A stretch of DNA of 64,000 nt from Brevibacillus invocatus (lineage in GTDB: Bacteria; Bacillota; Bacilli; Brevibacillales; Brevibacillaceae). A program made the position numbers and the translations under genes. Of this stretch, positions 40,796 to 54,225 are shown piece by piece (the first letter of the stretch is position 1; each line of letters starts with the position of its first letter). The notes beneath the pieces were generated by a model. That model had not been told where the DNA came from and made no database searches. It worked only from the letters and a program-made list of their open reading frames with translations. The stretch lies in NCBI RefSeq assembly GCF_003710915.1, contig NZ_RHHR01000009.1, positions 1 through 64,000 of the forward strand, read 5' to 3'.

Positions 40796-42701
40796 AGAGT
40801 CCACCCCCTTGTGCCGTCAAGCTGATGGCGATGATCAACAACAACAGACCAAACAACACCATCGCTCCATACGATTGAATCTGTCCATTTTGTGCTTTCG
40901 TGTGAAGCGCAGCGATGCCAGTCGCGATTTTGGCTGTGAGTCCAACCAAACCGTCGATGACATACTTATCAAAGCCATTCAACACCACACCGATCCACCC
41001 AAGCGGACGAACGATCACTGCATGATAAAGCTCATCCACGTAATACTTGCGGTAGGAGAGCTGATAAAGCCATGGGAGCGTCTCCGGGATGGTATCGGAA
41101 GGGATTTTCTTCTTGCCGTACATCAGATAGGCCAGCACGATTCCCGCGATCGAAATCAGCAAAGCCACAACTTGCAGCCATGATGCCGCATGCGCCACTT
41201 CGTCTCCAAAAACCTGGCTGATTGCCGTTCCTGTATCGGAAGCGAGCAGCCAATCAGACAAATACGGTCCATATGGAGTATTGATGAAGCCTGCCACAAT
41301 CGCCAAAAGCGCGAGGATCAAGAGTGGACCTGTCATGACTGCAGGAGATTCATGCGGTACGTGTTTTCCTCGTGGTTTTCCCGCGAAGGTCAGGAAGAAC
41401 AAACGGAACATGTAGAAAGCCGTGAAGAACGCTGCGACCAGAGCGATAATCAGCAGGTCAAATCGATGCGCCCCATAAACAGCGCCGATAATCGCCTCTT
41501 TCGACCAGAATCCAGCGAACGGGAATATCCCCGCGATAGCCAGACAGCCAATTAAAAAGGTTAATGCGGTAATCGGCATTTTCTTCCAAATGCCACCCAT
41601 TTCAAATACATTTTGCGTATGTACAGCGTGAATGACGCTGCCCGCTCCCAGGAAGAGAAGGGCTTTGAAAAAGGCGTGGGTCATCAAATGGAAAGAACCT
41701 GCTACGTAACCTGCCGCTCCTGCTACACCGAGAGCCATCATCATGTACCCGAGCTGACTCACTGTAGAGTATGCGAGCACTCGCTTGATATCGGTCTGGG
41801 TGAGACCAATCGACGCCGCAAAAATAGCTGTGAAGCCGCCTACGTACGCCACTACGTTCAACGCTGTATCCGATGCGATAAACAAAGGAAAGGTAGCTGC
41901 TACCAGATAAACCCCTGCTGCAACCATCGTCGCCGCGTGAATCAAGGCCGATACAGGTGTCGGACCTTCCATCGCATCAGGAAGCCAGGTATGCAGCGGA
42001 AACTGACCGGATTTTCCAACCGCTCCCACAAAAATCAGGATAGCCGCCAAAGTAATCATCCACGGGTCCAGTTTGCCTAGCGCAACACTGTCAAAGATTT
42101 GCGTATATTCAAAGCTTCCTGTCCACCAGAACAACAGACAGATGGCGATAAACAGACCCAGATCCCCGATCCGTGTAACAATAAACGCTTTTTTGGCTGC
42201 TGCTTTCGCTTCGTTCTTGAAGTAGTAGTAACCCACCAAGAGGAACGAACAGACCCCGACCAATTCCCAGAAAATATACACCTGCAGCAGGTTCGGAGAG
42301 AGCACAAGACCCAGCATGGAAAAGGTAAACAGCGCCAGATACTGATAAAACACCGGAAAACGCTCATCTCCGTGCATGTAGCCTTTGGAGTAGATCTGTA
42401 CCAAGAGGCTCACGAGGGTCACGATTACCAGCATCATCGCGTTCAGCTGATTGACTTCGAAACCCATGCTGATCACAATATCTCCGACCTGCAACCAGTT
42501 CACGTTAAATTTATAATTTGCCGCTCCATCCTGGAATCTCTCCCAAAAGGTAAGCAGCGCTAGCCCAAAAGAGATCCCGGTCAGCACGATCCCAACCAAG
42601 GCAGCTCCTTCTTTCAACTGGCGACCAAACGAAACGATCACGATGAAAGCAAGAAGCGGAAACAGAGGGATGAGCCAGGCGTAAGCAAATAGAGTATCCA
42701 T
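40779..42701 (-). CDS. nuoL: NADH-quinone oxidoreductase subunit L
   Basis: 640 aa, the largest antiporter-like subunit. FWELVGVCSFLLVGYYY (Glu), GAVGKSGQFPLHTWLPDAME then GPTPVSALIHAATMVAAGVYL, and DIKRVLAYSTVSQLGYMMMA are the usual motifs. The C-terminal region (about 480-640) contains the amphipathic lateral helix and final transmembrane helix. AAGGAGGA seven bases upstream of the ATG. Confidence 0.95.
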   Translation of the reverse strand: MDTLFAYAWLIPLFPLLAFIVIVSFGRQLKEGAALVGIVLTGISFGLALLTFWERFQDGAANYKFNVNWLQVGDIVISMGFEVNQLNAMMLVIVTLVSLLVQIYSKGYMHGDERFPVFYQYLALFTFSMLGLVLSPNLLQVYIFWELVGVCSFLLVGYYYFKNEAKAAAKKAFIVTRIGDLGLFIAICLLFWWTGSFEYTQIFDSVALGKLDPWMITLAAILIFVGAVGKSGQFPLHTWLPDAMEGPTPVSALIHAATMVAAGVYLVAATFPLFIASDTALNVVAYVGGFTAIFAASIGLTQTDIKRVLAYSTVSQLGYMMMALGVAGAAGYVAGSFHLMTHAFFKALLFLGAGSVIHAVHTQNVFEMGGIWKKMPITALTFLIGCLAIAGIFPFAGFWSKEAIIGAVYGAHRFDLLIIALVAAFFTAFYMFRLFFLTFAGKPRGKHVPHESPAVMTGPLLILALLAIVAGFINTPYGPYLSDWLLASDTGTAISQVFGDEVAHAASWLQVVALLISIAGIVLAYLMYGKKKIPSDTIPETLPWLYQLSYRKYYVDELYHAVIVRPLGWIGVVLNGFDKYVIDGLVGLTAKIATGIAALHTKAQNGQIQSYGAMVLFGLLLLIIAISLTAQGGGLFGSGQ

Positions 42702-42728
42702 CTTTGTCCTCCTTATCAGGTTTCCATC

Positions 42729-43040
42729 TTATCGTTTCATCTGATCCATCTCGTCTACATTGACCGTCGCTTTGTTTCGGTACAAGGCAATCAGGATCGC
42801 CAATCCTACCGCTACCTCAGCGGCCGCTACCGTCATGGTAAACAAAGTAAATATTTGCCCTGCAACACCAGGATGCAAACCAAACTTGGAGAACGCCACC
42901 AGATTGATGTTCACCGCGTTTAGCATCAACTCAATGGAAATCAGCACAACCACAGCATTCCGCTTCGTCAGTGCTCCGTACAACCCAACACAGAACAGGA
43001 TCAACGCGACCATCAAATAGGAGGAAATGCTCACTGTCAT
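42729..43040 (-). CDS. nuoK: NADH-quinone oxidoreductase subunit K
   Basis: 103 aa, three membrane helices. Both conserved Glu are visible: [20 protein letters not shown] and [18 protein letters not shown]. Start ATG overlaps the nuoJ stop (ATGA). Part of the proton path linking the quinone site with L, M, N. Confidence 0.95.
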   Translation of the reverse strand: MTVSISSYLMVALILFCVGLYGALTKRNAVVVLISIELMLNAVNINLVAFSKFGLHPGVAGQIFTLFTMTVAAAEVAVGLAILIALYRNKATVNVDEMDQMKR

Positions 43041-43546
43041 GGTTTATCCTCCTCCTTCTTTGCCATGATGATTGCCCCTACCAGGGAAACTAGCAACAGG
43101 ACGGAAAGCAGCTCGAACGGAATCACGTATTTGGTGAACACCTCAATACCAATCTCTTTGGCATTGCTGACAGCCGATGGCACTGGCTGGGTCGGTTCCG
43201 CCCAAGGCGTATTTTGGATTCCCCAGAAAATGAGCCCAAATACAATCGCCACGAACACGAGTGCAAAACGGTTTTTCCAAGATGGCCCTGCTCCCTCGTC
43301 CTTGGCGTCATGCTTGGTCAACATGATTCCGAACAACATCAGAATGGAAATGGCACCTGAGTATACGAGAATTTGGGAGACCCCGACAAACTCAGCACCG
43401 AGTAGCACGAAAAGACCGGCAATGCTGATAAAGGTAACGCCCAGTGAAATGACCATATGCACAACACGGGTAAAGCTGATCATAAATACGGCTCCACCAA
43501 TGGTCAGGAGAGAAAGGATGAAAAAGGCTATAAATTCGCCGCTCAT
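43037..43546 (-). CDS. nuoJ: NADH-quinone oxidoreductase subunit J
   Basis: 169 aa, five membrane helices. [20 protein letters not shown] with the pi-bulge region of helix 3, and [20 protein letters not shown] at the end, are typical. The ATG follows the nuoI stop with no gap; GGGAGGAG lies upstream inside nuoI. Confidence 0.94.
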   Translation of the reverse strand: MSGEFIAFFILSLLTIGGAVFMISFTRVVHMVISLGVTFISIAGLFVLLGAEFVGVSQILVYSGAISILMLFGIMLTKHDAKDEGAGPSWKNRFALVFVAIVFGLIFWGIQNTPWAEPTQPVPSAVSNAKEIGIEVFTKYVIPFELLSVLLLVSLVGAIIMAKKEEDKP

Positions 43547-43960
43547 TTAGTTCTCCTCCCTGACGTTGGTATTGTTGTCGTCCAGCCATTTGAGATCCTT
43601 GTACAACTCGTCTCTGCTATAAACGGCCAATTCAAAGTTGTTGGTCATGACAATCGCTTCTGTCGGACAAACCTCTGTACAAAGATCGCACAGGATACAG
43701 ATCTCGAAATTAATATCGTAGGTGTCGATGATTTTCCCTTTCTTCTCCGGGTCCGGATGAGGCTTTCCTGTCAACTGGATGCACTCGGTCGGACAAACGC
43801 GTGCGCACTGGTTGCAGACGATGCATTTTTCCGGGGAAAAGTGCTGGATGCCACGAAAGCGCGGCGGCATGGGAAAGGGTACATCGGGATAGAAATGGGT
43901 CACTTTTTTCTCAGTCAACTTTTTAAAGGTATACCCCAGGCCTTTGGCCAATCCTAGCAT
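43547..43960 (-). CDS. nuoI: NADH-quinone oxidoreductase subunit I, ferredoxin-type
   Basis: 137 aa from ATG 43960, seven bases after AGGGG; GTG 43969 is in frame but overlaps that site. Two 4Fe-4S ligand sets, CIVCNQCARVCP and CILCDLCTEVCP, carry electrons to NuoB. An N-terminal amphipathic helix (LGLAKGLGYTFKKL) packs on the membrane arm. It begins 80 bp after nuoH, the largest gap in the operon, which holds a hairpin. Confidence 0.95.
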   Translation of the reverse strand: MLGLAKGLGYTFKKLTEKKVTHFYPDVPFPMPPRFRGIQHFSPEKCIVCNQCARVCPTECIQLTGKPHPDPEKKGKIIDTYDINFEICILCDLCTEVCPTEAIVMTNNFELAVYSRDELYKDLKWLDDNNTNVREEN

Positions 43961-44023
43961 GTATGTCACCCCTCAGGATTAGAGAACTTGACTGCGCCAA
44001 GCCTTTCAGCGAAGCCCTGCAAT

Positions 44024-44046
44024 AAAGCATGGACGGATCATGCTTT
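44024..44046 (-). promoter_or_regulatory. Hairpin inside the complex I operon
   Basis: AAAGCATG (44024-44031) and CATGCTTT (44039-44046) form perfect 8-bp arms with a 7-nt loop just after the nuoH stop. No T run follows. It may be an mRNA processing or stability element. Confidence 0.45.
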
Positions 44047-44049
44047 CGC

Positions 44050-45057
44050 TTAGAACATGCCACTTTGATAGGAAACTACCACGGCAGTAAGCAAAATATT
44101 GAACAACGCCACTGGCAAAAGCACTTTCCAGGCAAATGACATCAACTGATCCACGCGCATCCGCGGCATCGTGGCACGCAACCAAAACTGGAAGAACACA
44201 TAGGCAGAAAACTTTAATATAAACCAGATGATTCCCGGGATAAAGTCTAATTGCGGAATGATTGGCAACCAGCCACCCAGGAACAGAACCGTGATCAACG
44301 TCGCCATCCCGAACATGTAGACGTATTCCGCCAGCATGAACATCGCAAAGCGAAAACCGGAGTACTCGACGTGATAACCGGATACCAGCTCTGACTCTGC
44401 TTCCGGCAAGTCAAATGGCGTACGGTTCAGCTCAGCTTGTGCCGCAATAATAAAGACGACAAACCCGAGAAATTGCGGAATGATATTCCACATGTCCCGC
44501 TGCGCTTCTACGATCTCTCTGAGGTTCATGCTGCCTGTCAGCAACACGACCCCTACAACGGACATGACCAACGGCACTTCGTAGCTGATCATCTGAGCAG
44601 CGGAGCGAAGACCACCAATCAGCGAATATTTGTTGTTGGAGGCCCAGCCTGCCGTAATCACGCCCAACACAGTAATCCCGGATAATGCAATGTAGTAGAG
44701 AAGGCCAATACCCAGATCCGCGAACTGAATGCTCTCTGTAAAAGGCATGACGGCAAGCACACCGAATGCAGGAGCATACGCCAGGATTGGAGCTAGAGTA
44801 AAGAGAGCTCTATCCGCATTCTTTGGTCGCGTATCTTCTTTGATCAGCAGCTTGGTTACATCCGCTACGGTTTGCAAAAGTCCCAATGGGCCGACTCGGT
44901 TGGGACCGATGCGCAGCTGCATCCAGCCGATTACTTTTCGTTCAAAATAAATCGCATAGGTGACGAAGCCCAGCAATACAGCCAGCAGTACGACTGCCGC
45001 CAAGACAAACCAGAGTGTATTTCCCAATGAAGGTGCCTGCTGTAAAAGCTCGCTCAT
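44050..45057 (-). CDS. nuoH: NADH-quinone oxidoreductase subunit H
   Basis: 335 aa, eight helices, the quinone-cavity subunit that links the peripheral and membrane arms. Signatures: YFERKVIGWMQLRIGPNRVG, PFDLPEAESELVSGYHVEYS and LRATMPRMRVDQLMSFAWKV. The ATG overlaps the nuoD stop by one base (TAATG). Confidence 0.96.
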   Translation of the reverse strand: MSELLQQAPSLGNTLWFVLAAVVLLAVLLGFVTYAIYFERKVIGWMQLRIGPNRVGPLGLLQTVADVTKLLIKEDTRPKNADRALFTLAPILAYAPAFGVLAVMPFTESIQFADLGIGLLYYIALSGITVLGVITAGWASNNKYSLIGGLRSAAQMISYEVPLVMSVVGVVLLTGSMNLREIVEAQRDMWNIIPQFLGFVVFIIAAQAELNRTPFDLPEAESELVSGYHVEYSGFRFAMFMLAEYVYMFGMATLITVLFLGGWLPIIPQLDFIPGIIWFILKFSAYVFFQFWLRATMPRMRVDQLMSFAWKVLLPVALFNILLTAVVVSYQSGMF

Positions 45058-46205
45058 TAACAGTCGACCTCCCCGAGCACGATGTCGATGCTACCCAGAA
45101 TCGCAATCATGTTGGAAATGCTTTGTCCCTCCAATAATTTGGGCAGGATCTGTAGATTGGTAAACGATGGACGCCTGAATTTCAATCTCCAAGGCTTATC
45201 TTTACCCGTACTGGAAATGTAGCACCCGATCTCCCCACGTGGCGACTCAATCCTCACATAGGCCTCACCAGCAGGAGGACGAATGACGCGTGGTACTTTT
45301 CCAAGCACTTCCCCTTCGCTAGGGAACTGTTCCAGTGCCTGTTCCAATATTCGCAATGACTGTACAACTTCAGCCATTCTCAGATGGTAGCGAGTCGTAC
45401 AATCTCCACCCGTCCCTGTCGGAACATCAAACTCAAAGCGGTCATAGATGCAGTAGGGCTCGTTCTTGCGCAGATCCCAATTGACCCCTGTAGAGCGAAG
45501 CATGACGCCAGACAGAGAATAATCAAGTGCGGTTTTCTCATCAAACTTGCCGATTCCTTCAATCCGGCTAAGGAAGATTTCATTGCCCGTCACGAGCTGG
45601 TGGTAACTGTCCAATTCCTTCTTCATGTATTGAACAAATTCCTTTGTTTTCTCGATCCAGCCTGGAGGGGCATCCCATTTGACGCCACCGATGCGCATGT
45701 AGTTGAACGTCATGCGGGCACCGCACAGCTCATTGAACAAATCCAGGATTTTTTCCCGATCGCGGAACGCATAGAGAAAGGGGCCCATTGCTCCAAGGTC
45801 CAGCAAAAACGTTCCCCACCAGACCAGATGGCTGGCTACGCGATTCAATTCCATCGCGATCAATCGAAGAAACTGGGCACGCTCCGGAATTTCCAAACCC
45901 ATCATCGTCTCTACGGCATGGCATAATACATAGTTGTTCGTCATGCCTGATACGTAGTCCATCCGGTCGGTATACGGAATAATCTGTGTGTACGTCAGGT
46001 TCTCCGCCAGCTTTTCCGTGCCACGGTGAAGGTAACCCATAACAGGAATGGCTTCCTTAATCGTTTCCCCGTCGATTTTCACTACCAAACGAAAAACGCC
46101 GTGCGTGCTTGGATGCTGAGGGCCGACGTTCAAGAGCATCTCTTCGGTTCGAATACCTGTATCAGAAGAGGTCTCTACATGTGTCGTGAGGATGTTCTGG
46201 TTCAT
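45057..46205 (-). CDS. nuoD: NADH-quinone oxidoreductase subunit D
   Basis: 382 aa, 49-kDa-type subunit that builds the quinone site with NuoB and NuoH. NVGPQHPSTHGVFRLVVKID near the N-terminus carries the quinone-binding His, and RIGGVKWD and SPRGEIGCYI are typical. AGGAGGTG six bases upstream of the ATG. It begins three bases after nuoC. Confidence 0.96.
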   Translation of the reverse strand: MNQNILTTHVETSSDTGIRTEEMLLNVGPQHPSTHGVFRLVVKIDGETIKEAIPVMGYLHRGTEKLAENLTYTQIIPYTDRMDYVSGMTNNYVLCHAVETMMGLEIPERAQFLRLIAMELNRVASHLVWWGTFLLDLGAMGPFLYAFRDREKILDLFNELCGARMTFNYMRIGGVKWDAPPGWIEKTKEFVQYMKKELDSYHQLVTGNEIFLSRIEGIGKFDEKTALDYSLSGVMLRSTGVNWDLRKNEPYCIYDRFEFDVPTGTGGDCTTRYHLRMAEVVQSLRILEQALEQFPSEGEVLGKVPRVIRPPAGEAYVRIESPRGEIGCYISSTGKDKPWRLKFRRPSFTNLQILPKLLEGQSISNMIAILGSIDIVLGEVDC

Positions 46206-46208
46206 CTG

Positions 46209-47204
46209 CTACACCTCCTCGTCGTATTGCACGTAATCCTTGCGCAGCGGATATCCTACCCAATCATCCGGCAGCAAAATCCGACGCAAATCGCTATGTC
46301 CCGGGAAATGAATCCCGAGCAAGTCGAAAGTTTCCCGTTCGTTCCAGTTGGCCCCCTGCCACAAATCCATCACGGATGCCACGCTTGCCTGTTCTCGTCC
46401 TGTTTTGACTTTTACGGCAACGCTTTGCTGATTTTTATAAGAATAGAAATGGTAATAGACTTCTAATCGATCTTCGTAATCGACTCCATGCAAATCCGAC
46501 AGGTAATCAAAGGCGAGCTGTTCGTCATTTTTAAGAAAAGTCGCGACGTCGTGCCATCGCTCATTTTGAATCACCAAAGTCGGAACCTCTTTACTCAATT
46601 CATTAATATAGGAGGCCTCCAGTACATCAGCGCCAAACGCTTCTGTCAGACGAGCCACATACTTGTCGAGATAAGGCTGATTTTTGGAAGGAGCTTTTGG
46701 AGTCTCTTCTTCTCCGCCTGCTTCTCCAGATGCTTGGGCAGCTTTCGCTTTTGCCGCTGCTGCCGCTGCAGCTTTTGCTTTGGCAGCAGCCGCTGCTTTC
46801 GCCTTGGCATCGTCTCCGCCCTCGTCGCCACCTTGACCAGCTGCTTCACGTGCCGCTTTTGCTTTCGCTGCTGCAGCTGCGGCTGCCTTGGCTTTCGCTG
46901 CTGCCGCAGCTTTTGCCTTTGCGTCGGCGTCACTACCTGCCTCTTCGCCTTGCTCTGCCGCTTCCTTCGCCGCCTTGGCTTTTGCGAGCGCTTCTGCAGC
47001 TGCCGCTTTTTTCGCGGCTGCCTTTTCTTCCGGCGTCATTTCCGAGACTGGCTTGCTCGCTGGTGCGGATTCAGTAGCAGGAGTACTCGCTTCTGCTTGA
47101 GCGGCGGCTTCCTTCGCTTCCTTCGCCGCTCTTGCCTTGGCCATTGCCTCAGCGGCTGCTTTTGCTTTTTCCTCCGGCGTCGGTTTGCGATTCTCTTCCG
47201 TCAT
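46209..47204 (-). CDS. nuoC: NADH-quinone oxidoreductase subunit C with Ala/Lys-rich extension
   Basis: 331 aa. Residues about 175-331 are the normal NuoC (30-kDa) domain, ending in the signature [20 protein letters not shown] and [12 protein letters not shown]. The first ~173 residues are an extension of Ala, Lys and Glu with two near-identical blocks ([20 protein letters not shown] pattern) separated by Gly/Asp/Glu spacers, probably long helices or disorder. The ATG overlaps the nuoB stop (ATGA), so the extension is truly at the start. Such extensions occur in some Bacillales NuoC proteins; their role is unknown. Confidence 0.92.
   Translation of the reverse strand: MTEENRKPTPEEKAKAAAEAMAKARAAKEAKEAAAQAEASTPATESAPASKPVSEMTPEEKAAAKKAAAAEALAKAKAAKEAAEQGEEAGSDADAKAKAAAAAKAKAAAAAAAKAKAAREAAGQGGDEGGDDAKAKAAAAAKAKAAAAAAAKAKAAQASGEAGGEEETPKAPSKNQPYLDKYVARLTEAFGADVLEASYINELSKEVPTLVIQNERWHDVATFLKNDEQLAFDYLSDLHGVDYEDRLEVYYHFYSYKNQQSVAVKVKTGREQASVASVMDLWQGANWNERETFDLLGIHFPGHSDLRRILLPDDWVGYPLRKDYVQYDEEV
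46720..46935 (-). repeat. Internal repeat encoding Ala/Lys blocks in NuoC
   Basis: Two blocks (about 46728-46815 and 46838-46932) both encode [19 protein letters not shown]-type sequence and share most bases. In-frame expansion or contraction is likely. Confidence 0.65.
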
Positions 47205-47719
47205 CGACTGGTCACCTGCTTCCCAGTCTTCGCCTCATAGCGAATCTTTTCTTGTAGCTTGTTAATCCCATAGATCAACGCTGCAGGATTAGGTGGACAA
47301 CCCGGTATATATACATCCACCGGAACAATCTGGTCAACACCTTTGACCACGCTGTAGGATTTTACGTACGGACCACCGGCTGTCGCACAGGAGCCCATCG
47401 CAATGACCCATTTCGGCTCAGGCATTTGATCGTACAATCGGCGCAGCAACGGTGCCATTTTTTTGGTTACCGTACCCGCTACGATCATCACGTCGGATTG
47501 TCTCGGCGAGGCGCGAAAAATCACACCAAAACGGTCCAGGTCATAACGCGCCCCACCTGCACCCATCATCTCAATCGCACAACAGGCCAAACCAAAAGTT
47601 AAAGGCCAGAGCGAATTGCTTCGCACCCAACCCTTTACCGTTTCCAGTGTTGTAAACATGACGTTCCTATCCAATTCTTCTTGCAGTTCAGGCGCAATGC
47701 TCGTCAGGTCTAGTTCCAT
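47201..47719 (-). CDS. nuoB: NADH-quinone oxidoreductase subunit B
   Basis: 172 aa from ATG 47719 with AGAAGGTG six bases upstream; the frame opens at 47830 inside nuoA without a site. It carries the terminal N2 4Fe-4S cluster: the tandem Cys in [10 protein letters not shown], Cys in [10 protein letters not shown] and Cys in IPGCPPNP. It overlaps the nuoA end by ten bases. Confidence 0.96.
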   Translation of the reverse strand: MELDLTSIAPELQEELDRNVMFTTLETVKGWVRSNSLWPLTFGLACCAIEMMGAGGARYDLDRFGVIFRASPRQSDVMIVAGTVTKKMAPLLRRLYDQMPEPKWVIAMGSCATAGGPYVKSYSVVKGVDQIVPVDVYIPGCPPNPAALIYGINKLQEKIRYEAKTGKQVTSR

Positions 47720-48078
47720 TCCAGCACCTTCTTTCTCCATGCGTAAATCAATCCAACGACTAGCAAGGTGATAAAGATCGCCATTTCTACCAGTGCAAAA
47801 AGACCAAGTTCTTTGTAAGCAACAGCCCACGGGTATAGAAAGAGCGTCTCTACATCAAAAATCACAAACATCAAGGCAAAGATGTAATACTTTACATTGA
47901 AGCGAACCCAACTGTCACCAACTGGAATGTTACCGCTTTCATAAGTCGTTTGTTTTTCTGCAGTCGGTTTTTTCGGACGCAACAACGGGCCAACAAAGCT
48001 AACAGTAGCCACGGGCAACAACACACCAAGAATCAAAAAAATGGCGACAATGACGTAATTGTTGGTATAGATGTCCAT
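47710..48078 (-). CDS. nuoA: NADH-quinone oxidoreductase subunit A
   Basis: 122 aa, three membrane helices. Signatures [20 protein letters not shown] and [19 protein letters not shown] with the conserved acidic residues in the loop. First gene of the 11-gene operon (A, B, C, D, H, I, J, K, L, M, N). The NADH-oxidising module E, F, G is absent, as is usual in Bacilli, so the electron donor may be other than NADH. Confidence 0.95.
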   Translation of the reverse strand: MDIYTNNYVIVAIFLILGVLLPVATVSFVGPLLRPKKPTAEKQTTYESGNIPVGDSWVRFNVKYYIFALMFVIFDVETLFLYPWAVAYKELGLFALVEMAIFITLLVVGLIYAWRKKVLEWN

Positions 48079-48199
48079 TACCCACGTTCCCTTCTGTCCC
48101 TCATGGTAAAAAACTGTTTTTTCTGCCTTTTAAAGATGTGGTTCTCCTTTCGATCTTTCCTTACGCATTCTGATACTGCTAGAAAAAAATACCTTTATC

Positions 48200-48229
48200 A
48201 TTATAGCAAATCCGCCAGAGAGTGTCTAA
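48200..48229 (-). promoter_or_regulatory. Candidate promoter of the complex I operon
   Basis: TTAGAC (48224-48229), an 18-bp spacer and a perfect TATAAT (48200-48205) on the minus strand, about 120 bp upstream of nuoA. Confidence 0.6.
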
Positions 48230-48345
48230 CGAAAGCCTTCCACCTCAGGTATATAAAGGAAAAAACTCAGAGAAAATTTCCCTAAGTTTTTCCAAACGTT
48301 CATGCATATTCTAAGTGTGGCTCTGTAAAGGCTTGGCCAAACGCA

Positions 48346-49086
48346 TTATTGAACGTTATTACCAAACTGCTGACCCAGGAAGTCTTCGTATACGCGTTCC
48401 CACACGACTGTAAATTTCATTTTCTCATCGTCTGGAATCTCAAGCATATTATCAATAGCCTCTTCCAAATATGGTGTCAGCTTGATCAATACTTCGGACA
48501 GCATCTCGTCGTTCGTATTCAACATCTCTTTCAGCTCATCTTTAGACAAGTTGAAGGTGTTCTCATCATGTTCATGCAATTGCATGATCAACTTGCTGAA
48601 CATGGGATGCACCAATGCTTCCAGCTTGACATAGGACAGCGCCAATTGCTCCGCCTCTGTCAGCTCAAACAGATTGATGACATCTGGGAAGGGCTGTACT
48701 GGGATATCCCAAACATCTTGCTTGTCAATCAACAAGCCCCATTTGGAAAAGAGCTGGACGGCTTCTTCACGGGAGCTTGGATATTCGTAGTTGGAACGGC
48801 TAAAGAATGCCTTGTGCTTGTTCAACAGCTTCACATAGCCTTCATAGTCACTCTCAGACTTGAACATGTCAGGTGTTGGCGGAGCAAAGGTTCCTTGAAG
48901 TCCCTTGAATTCGTTTAGTTCCTTTTCCATTTCTGCTTTCGTCTCGAATTTAGTGACAACAAAGCAGAGAGCTTGAAACAGGACGTTCATTTCATGGGGC
49001 AATACGTTGGACCAGCCGTTTGCCGTAAAGCCGCTTGGAATGACAATCCCATTATTGTTTTGACGAATATCGCGAATCGTTTGCAT
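48346..49086 (-). CDS. Hypothetical protein between atp and nuo operons
   Basis: 246 aa, not confidently recognised. Soluble, acidic and largely helical, with the pattern FELTEAEQLALSYVKLEALV in the middle and FTVVWERVYEDFLGQQFG near the end. No signal peptide, membrane helix or cysteine motif. The start is ATG 49086 with AAGGAGAG about eight bases upstream (GTG 49089 is adjacent). It is separated from atpC by a terminator and lies upstream of the nuo promoter, so it is probably its own unit. Confidence 0.72.
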   Translation of the reverse strand: MQTIRDIRQNNNGIVIPSGFTANGWSNVLPHEMNVLFQALCFVVTKFETKAEMEKELNEFKGLQGTFAPPTPDMFKSESDYEGYVKLLNKHKAFFSRSNYEYPSSREEAVQLFSKWGLLIDKQDVWDIPVQPFPDVINLFELTEAEQLALSYVKLEALVHPMFSKLIMQLHEHDENTFNLSKDELKEMLNTNDEMLSEVLIKLTPYLEEAIDNMLEIPDDEKMKFTVVWERVYEDFLGQQFGNNVQ

Positions 49087-49277
49087 CACTTACACTCTCC
49101 TTTATTCCCATTCGCCAATACAGTACGTCCCAAATGAAAAAAATGTTAATTGGCAGGGCATTAGGTCTATTATACACAGAAATACCGAGGAATTACCAAC
49201 TTCAAATATCATGCCCGCAAAGCAGGTCTGCTCATGCATCGTGCCCAAAACCAGTGTATTTCTTTGTGTCCTACACG

Positions 49278-49310
49278 AAAAATCCCCGCAACCACAAAGG
49301 GTGCGGGGAT
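49278..49310 (-). terminator. Terminator of the atp operon
   Basis: ATCCCCGCA (49282-49290) and TGCGGGGAT (49302-49310) form perfect 9-bp arms; TTTTT follows on the minus strand, just after the atpC stop. Confidence 0.9.
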
Positions 49311-49316
49311 ACCTGC

Positions 49317-49715
49317 TTACTTCGTCACATCAATACGTGCAAGAGCACGTTGCAGTGAACGTTCAGCACGCTGAACATCGAGCTCAGGATACTTCTCGGA
49401 CAAGCGCTTTTCGGCACGCCCTTTGGATGCCTTCGCGCGCTCAACGTCAATATCTCCTGGCATTTCAGCTGTTTCAGCGAGGATGGTTACTTTGTCGCCA
49501 CGCACTTCCATGAAGCCGCCGCTTACAGCCATCCGCACTACTTGATCGCCTTCTACCTTGATTTGAACAGGCGCTATTTTCAACGGGGTAACCATCGGCA
49601 TATGTTTAGGCAAGATACCGAGATCCCCTTGAACGCCGCGGGCAATGACCATTGAGGCTTGACCACTGTAGACAACCCGTTCAGGAGTTACGACTTCAAC
49701 TGTCATCTTACTCAC
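49317..49715 (-). CDS. atpC: ATP synthase epsilon subunit
   Basis: 132 aa from GTG 49715 (GGGGAG eight bases upstream). Beta-sandwich domain (about 1-88: TVEVVTPERVVYSGQASMV, GDLGILPKHMPMVTPL) and C-terminal helical hairpin (about 92-130). It links the rotor to F1 and inhibits hydrolysis. Last gene of the operon. Confidence 0.95.
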   Translation of the reverse strand: MSKMTVEVVTPERVVYSGQASMVIARGVQGDLGILPKHMPMVTPLKIAPVQIKVEGDQVVRMAVSGGFMEVRGDKVTILAETAEMPGDIDVERAKASKGRAEKRLSEKYPELDVQRAERSLQRALARIDVTK

Positions 49716-49742
49716 TTACTGGTCTCCCCTTTCCAGGGTGTC

Positions 49743-51200
<1,458 letters not shown>

Positions 51201-52064
51201 TTACGCCTGTGCGTTGGCACCTGCGACGATCTCGGAAATTTCTTGTGTAATAGCTGCCTGACGGGCACGGTTGTACTGCAACGTGTAACGATTAATCATG
51301 TCTGTTGCGTTGTCTGTCGCGTTGCCCATAGCAGTCATACGGGAACCTTCTTCGGACGCCTTCGCTTCAAGCAAGGCGCTGTACACCAGTGTTTCCGCAT
51401 ACTTCGGCAGCAAGACGCTCAGTACTTCCTCCGAGGACGGCTCATACTCGTAATCCATCTTGCGCTCCGTGTTGCCTTCAGGGGCTTCCAACGGCAGCAA
51501 GCGTTTTACGGTCGGGATCTGCGTAATCGCACTTTGGAACTTGTTATAGCACAGGTACAGCTCATCAATCTTTTCATCAGAAAAATATTGTACGGCGTTT
51601 CCTGCGACTTTTTTGATATCCGCAAAGGACGGGTTGTCTTTCAGGCCAGTAATCTCTTCCAGAACGGGGTAGCCGCGCTTGGTGAAAAAGTCACGACCCT
51701 TTCGTCCGATTACAAATATCCCATACTCATCCTTGGACTTATGCTTTTCAGCAATGGTGTTCACGACTGCTCGAAGCATATTGGCATTGTAACCGCCAGC
51801 AAGTCCACGGTCAGATGTAATGACGATGTAACCGGTCTTTTTCACTGGACGCGACTGCAGCATCGGATGCTTGGAGCCAGACGTACCGCTCGCAATGCTT
51901 GCGATCACTTCCTGAATTTTATCAGCATAGGGACGCGCTGCTTCAGCTCGCTCCTGATTGCGGCGAAGCTTGGCAGCCGCCACCATTTTCATCGCTTTGG
52001 TGATCTGGCGCGTATTTTTTGTACTTTTAATACTGCGTCGAATCTCGCGAATTCCTTTAGCCAC
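51201..52064 (-). CDS. atpG: ATP synthase gamma subunit
   Basis: 287 aa from a GTG at 52064 with AAGGTGG upstream. Central rotor shaft: N-terminal helix [32 protein letters not shown] in the Rossmann-like domain, and C-terminal helix [19 protein letters not shown]. Normal length. Confidence 0.96.
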   Translation of the reverse strand: MAKGIREIRRSIKSTKNTRQITKAMKMVAAAKLRRNQERAEAARPYADKIQEVIASIASGTSGSKHPMLQSRPVKKTGYIVITSDRGLAGGYNANMLRAVVNTIAEKHKSKDEYGIFVIGRKGRDFFTKRGYPVLEEITGLKDNPSFADIKKVAGNAVQYFSDEKIDELYLCYNKFQSAITQIPTVKRLLPLEAPEGNTERKMDYEYEPSSEEVLSVLLPKYAETLVYSALLEAKASEEGSRMTAMGNATDNATDMINRYTLQYNRARQAAITQEISEIVAGANAQA

Positions 52065-52138
52065 TCGTTTTCACCACCTTGAGAACGCATGCCCGAGCGA
52101 TACCGCCCGGCATGCATCTGATGTCAAACCGTGAATAA

Positions 52139-54221
<2,083 letters not shown>

Positions 54222-54225
<4 letters not shown>

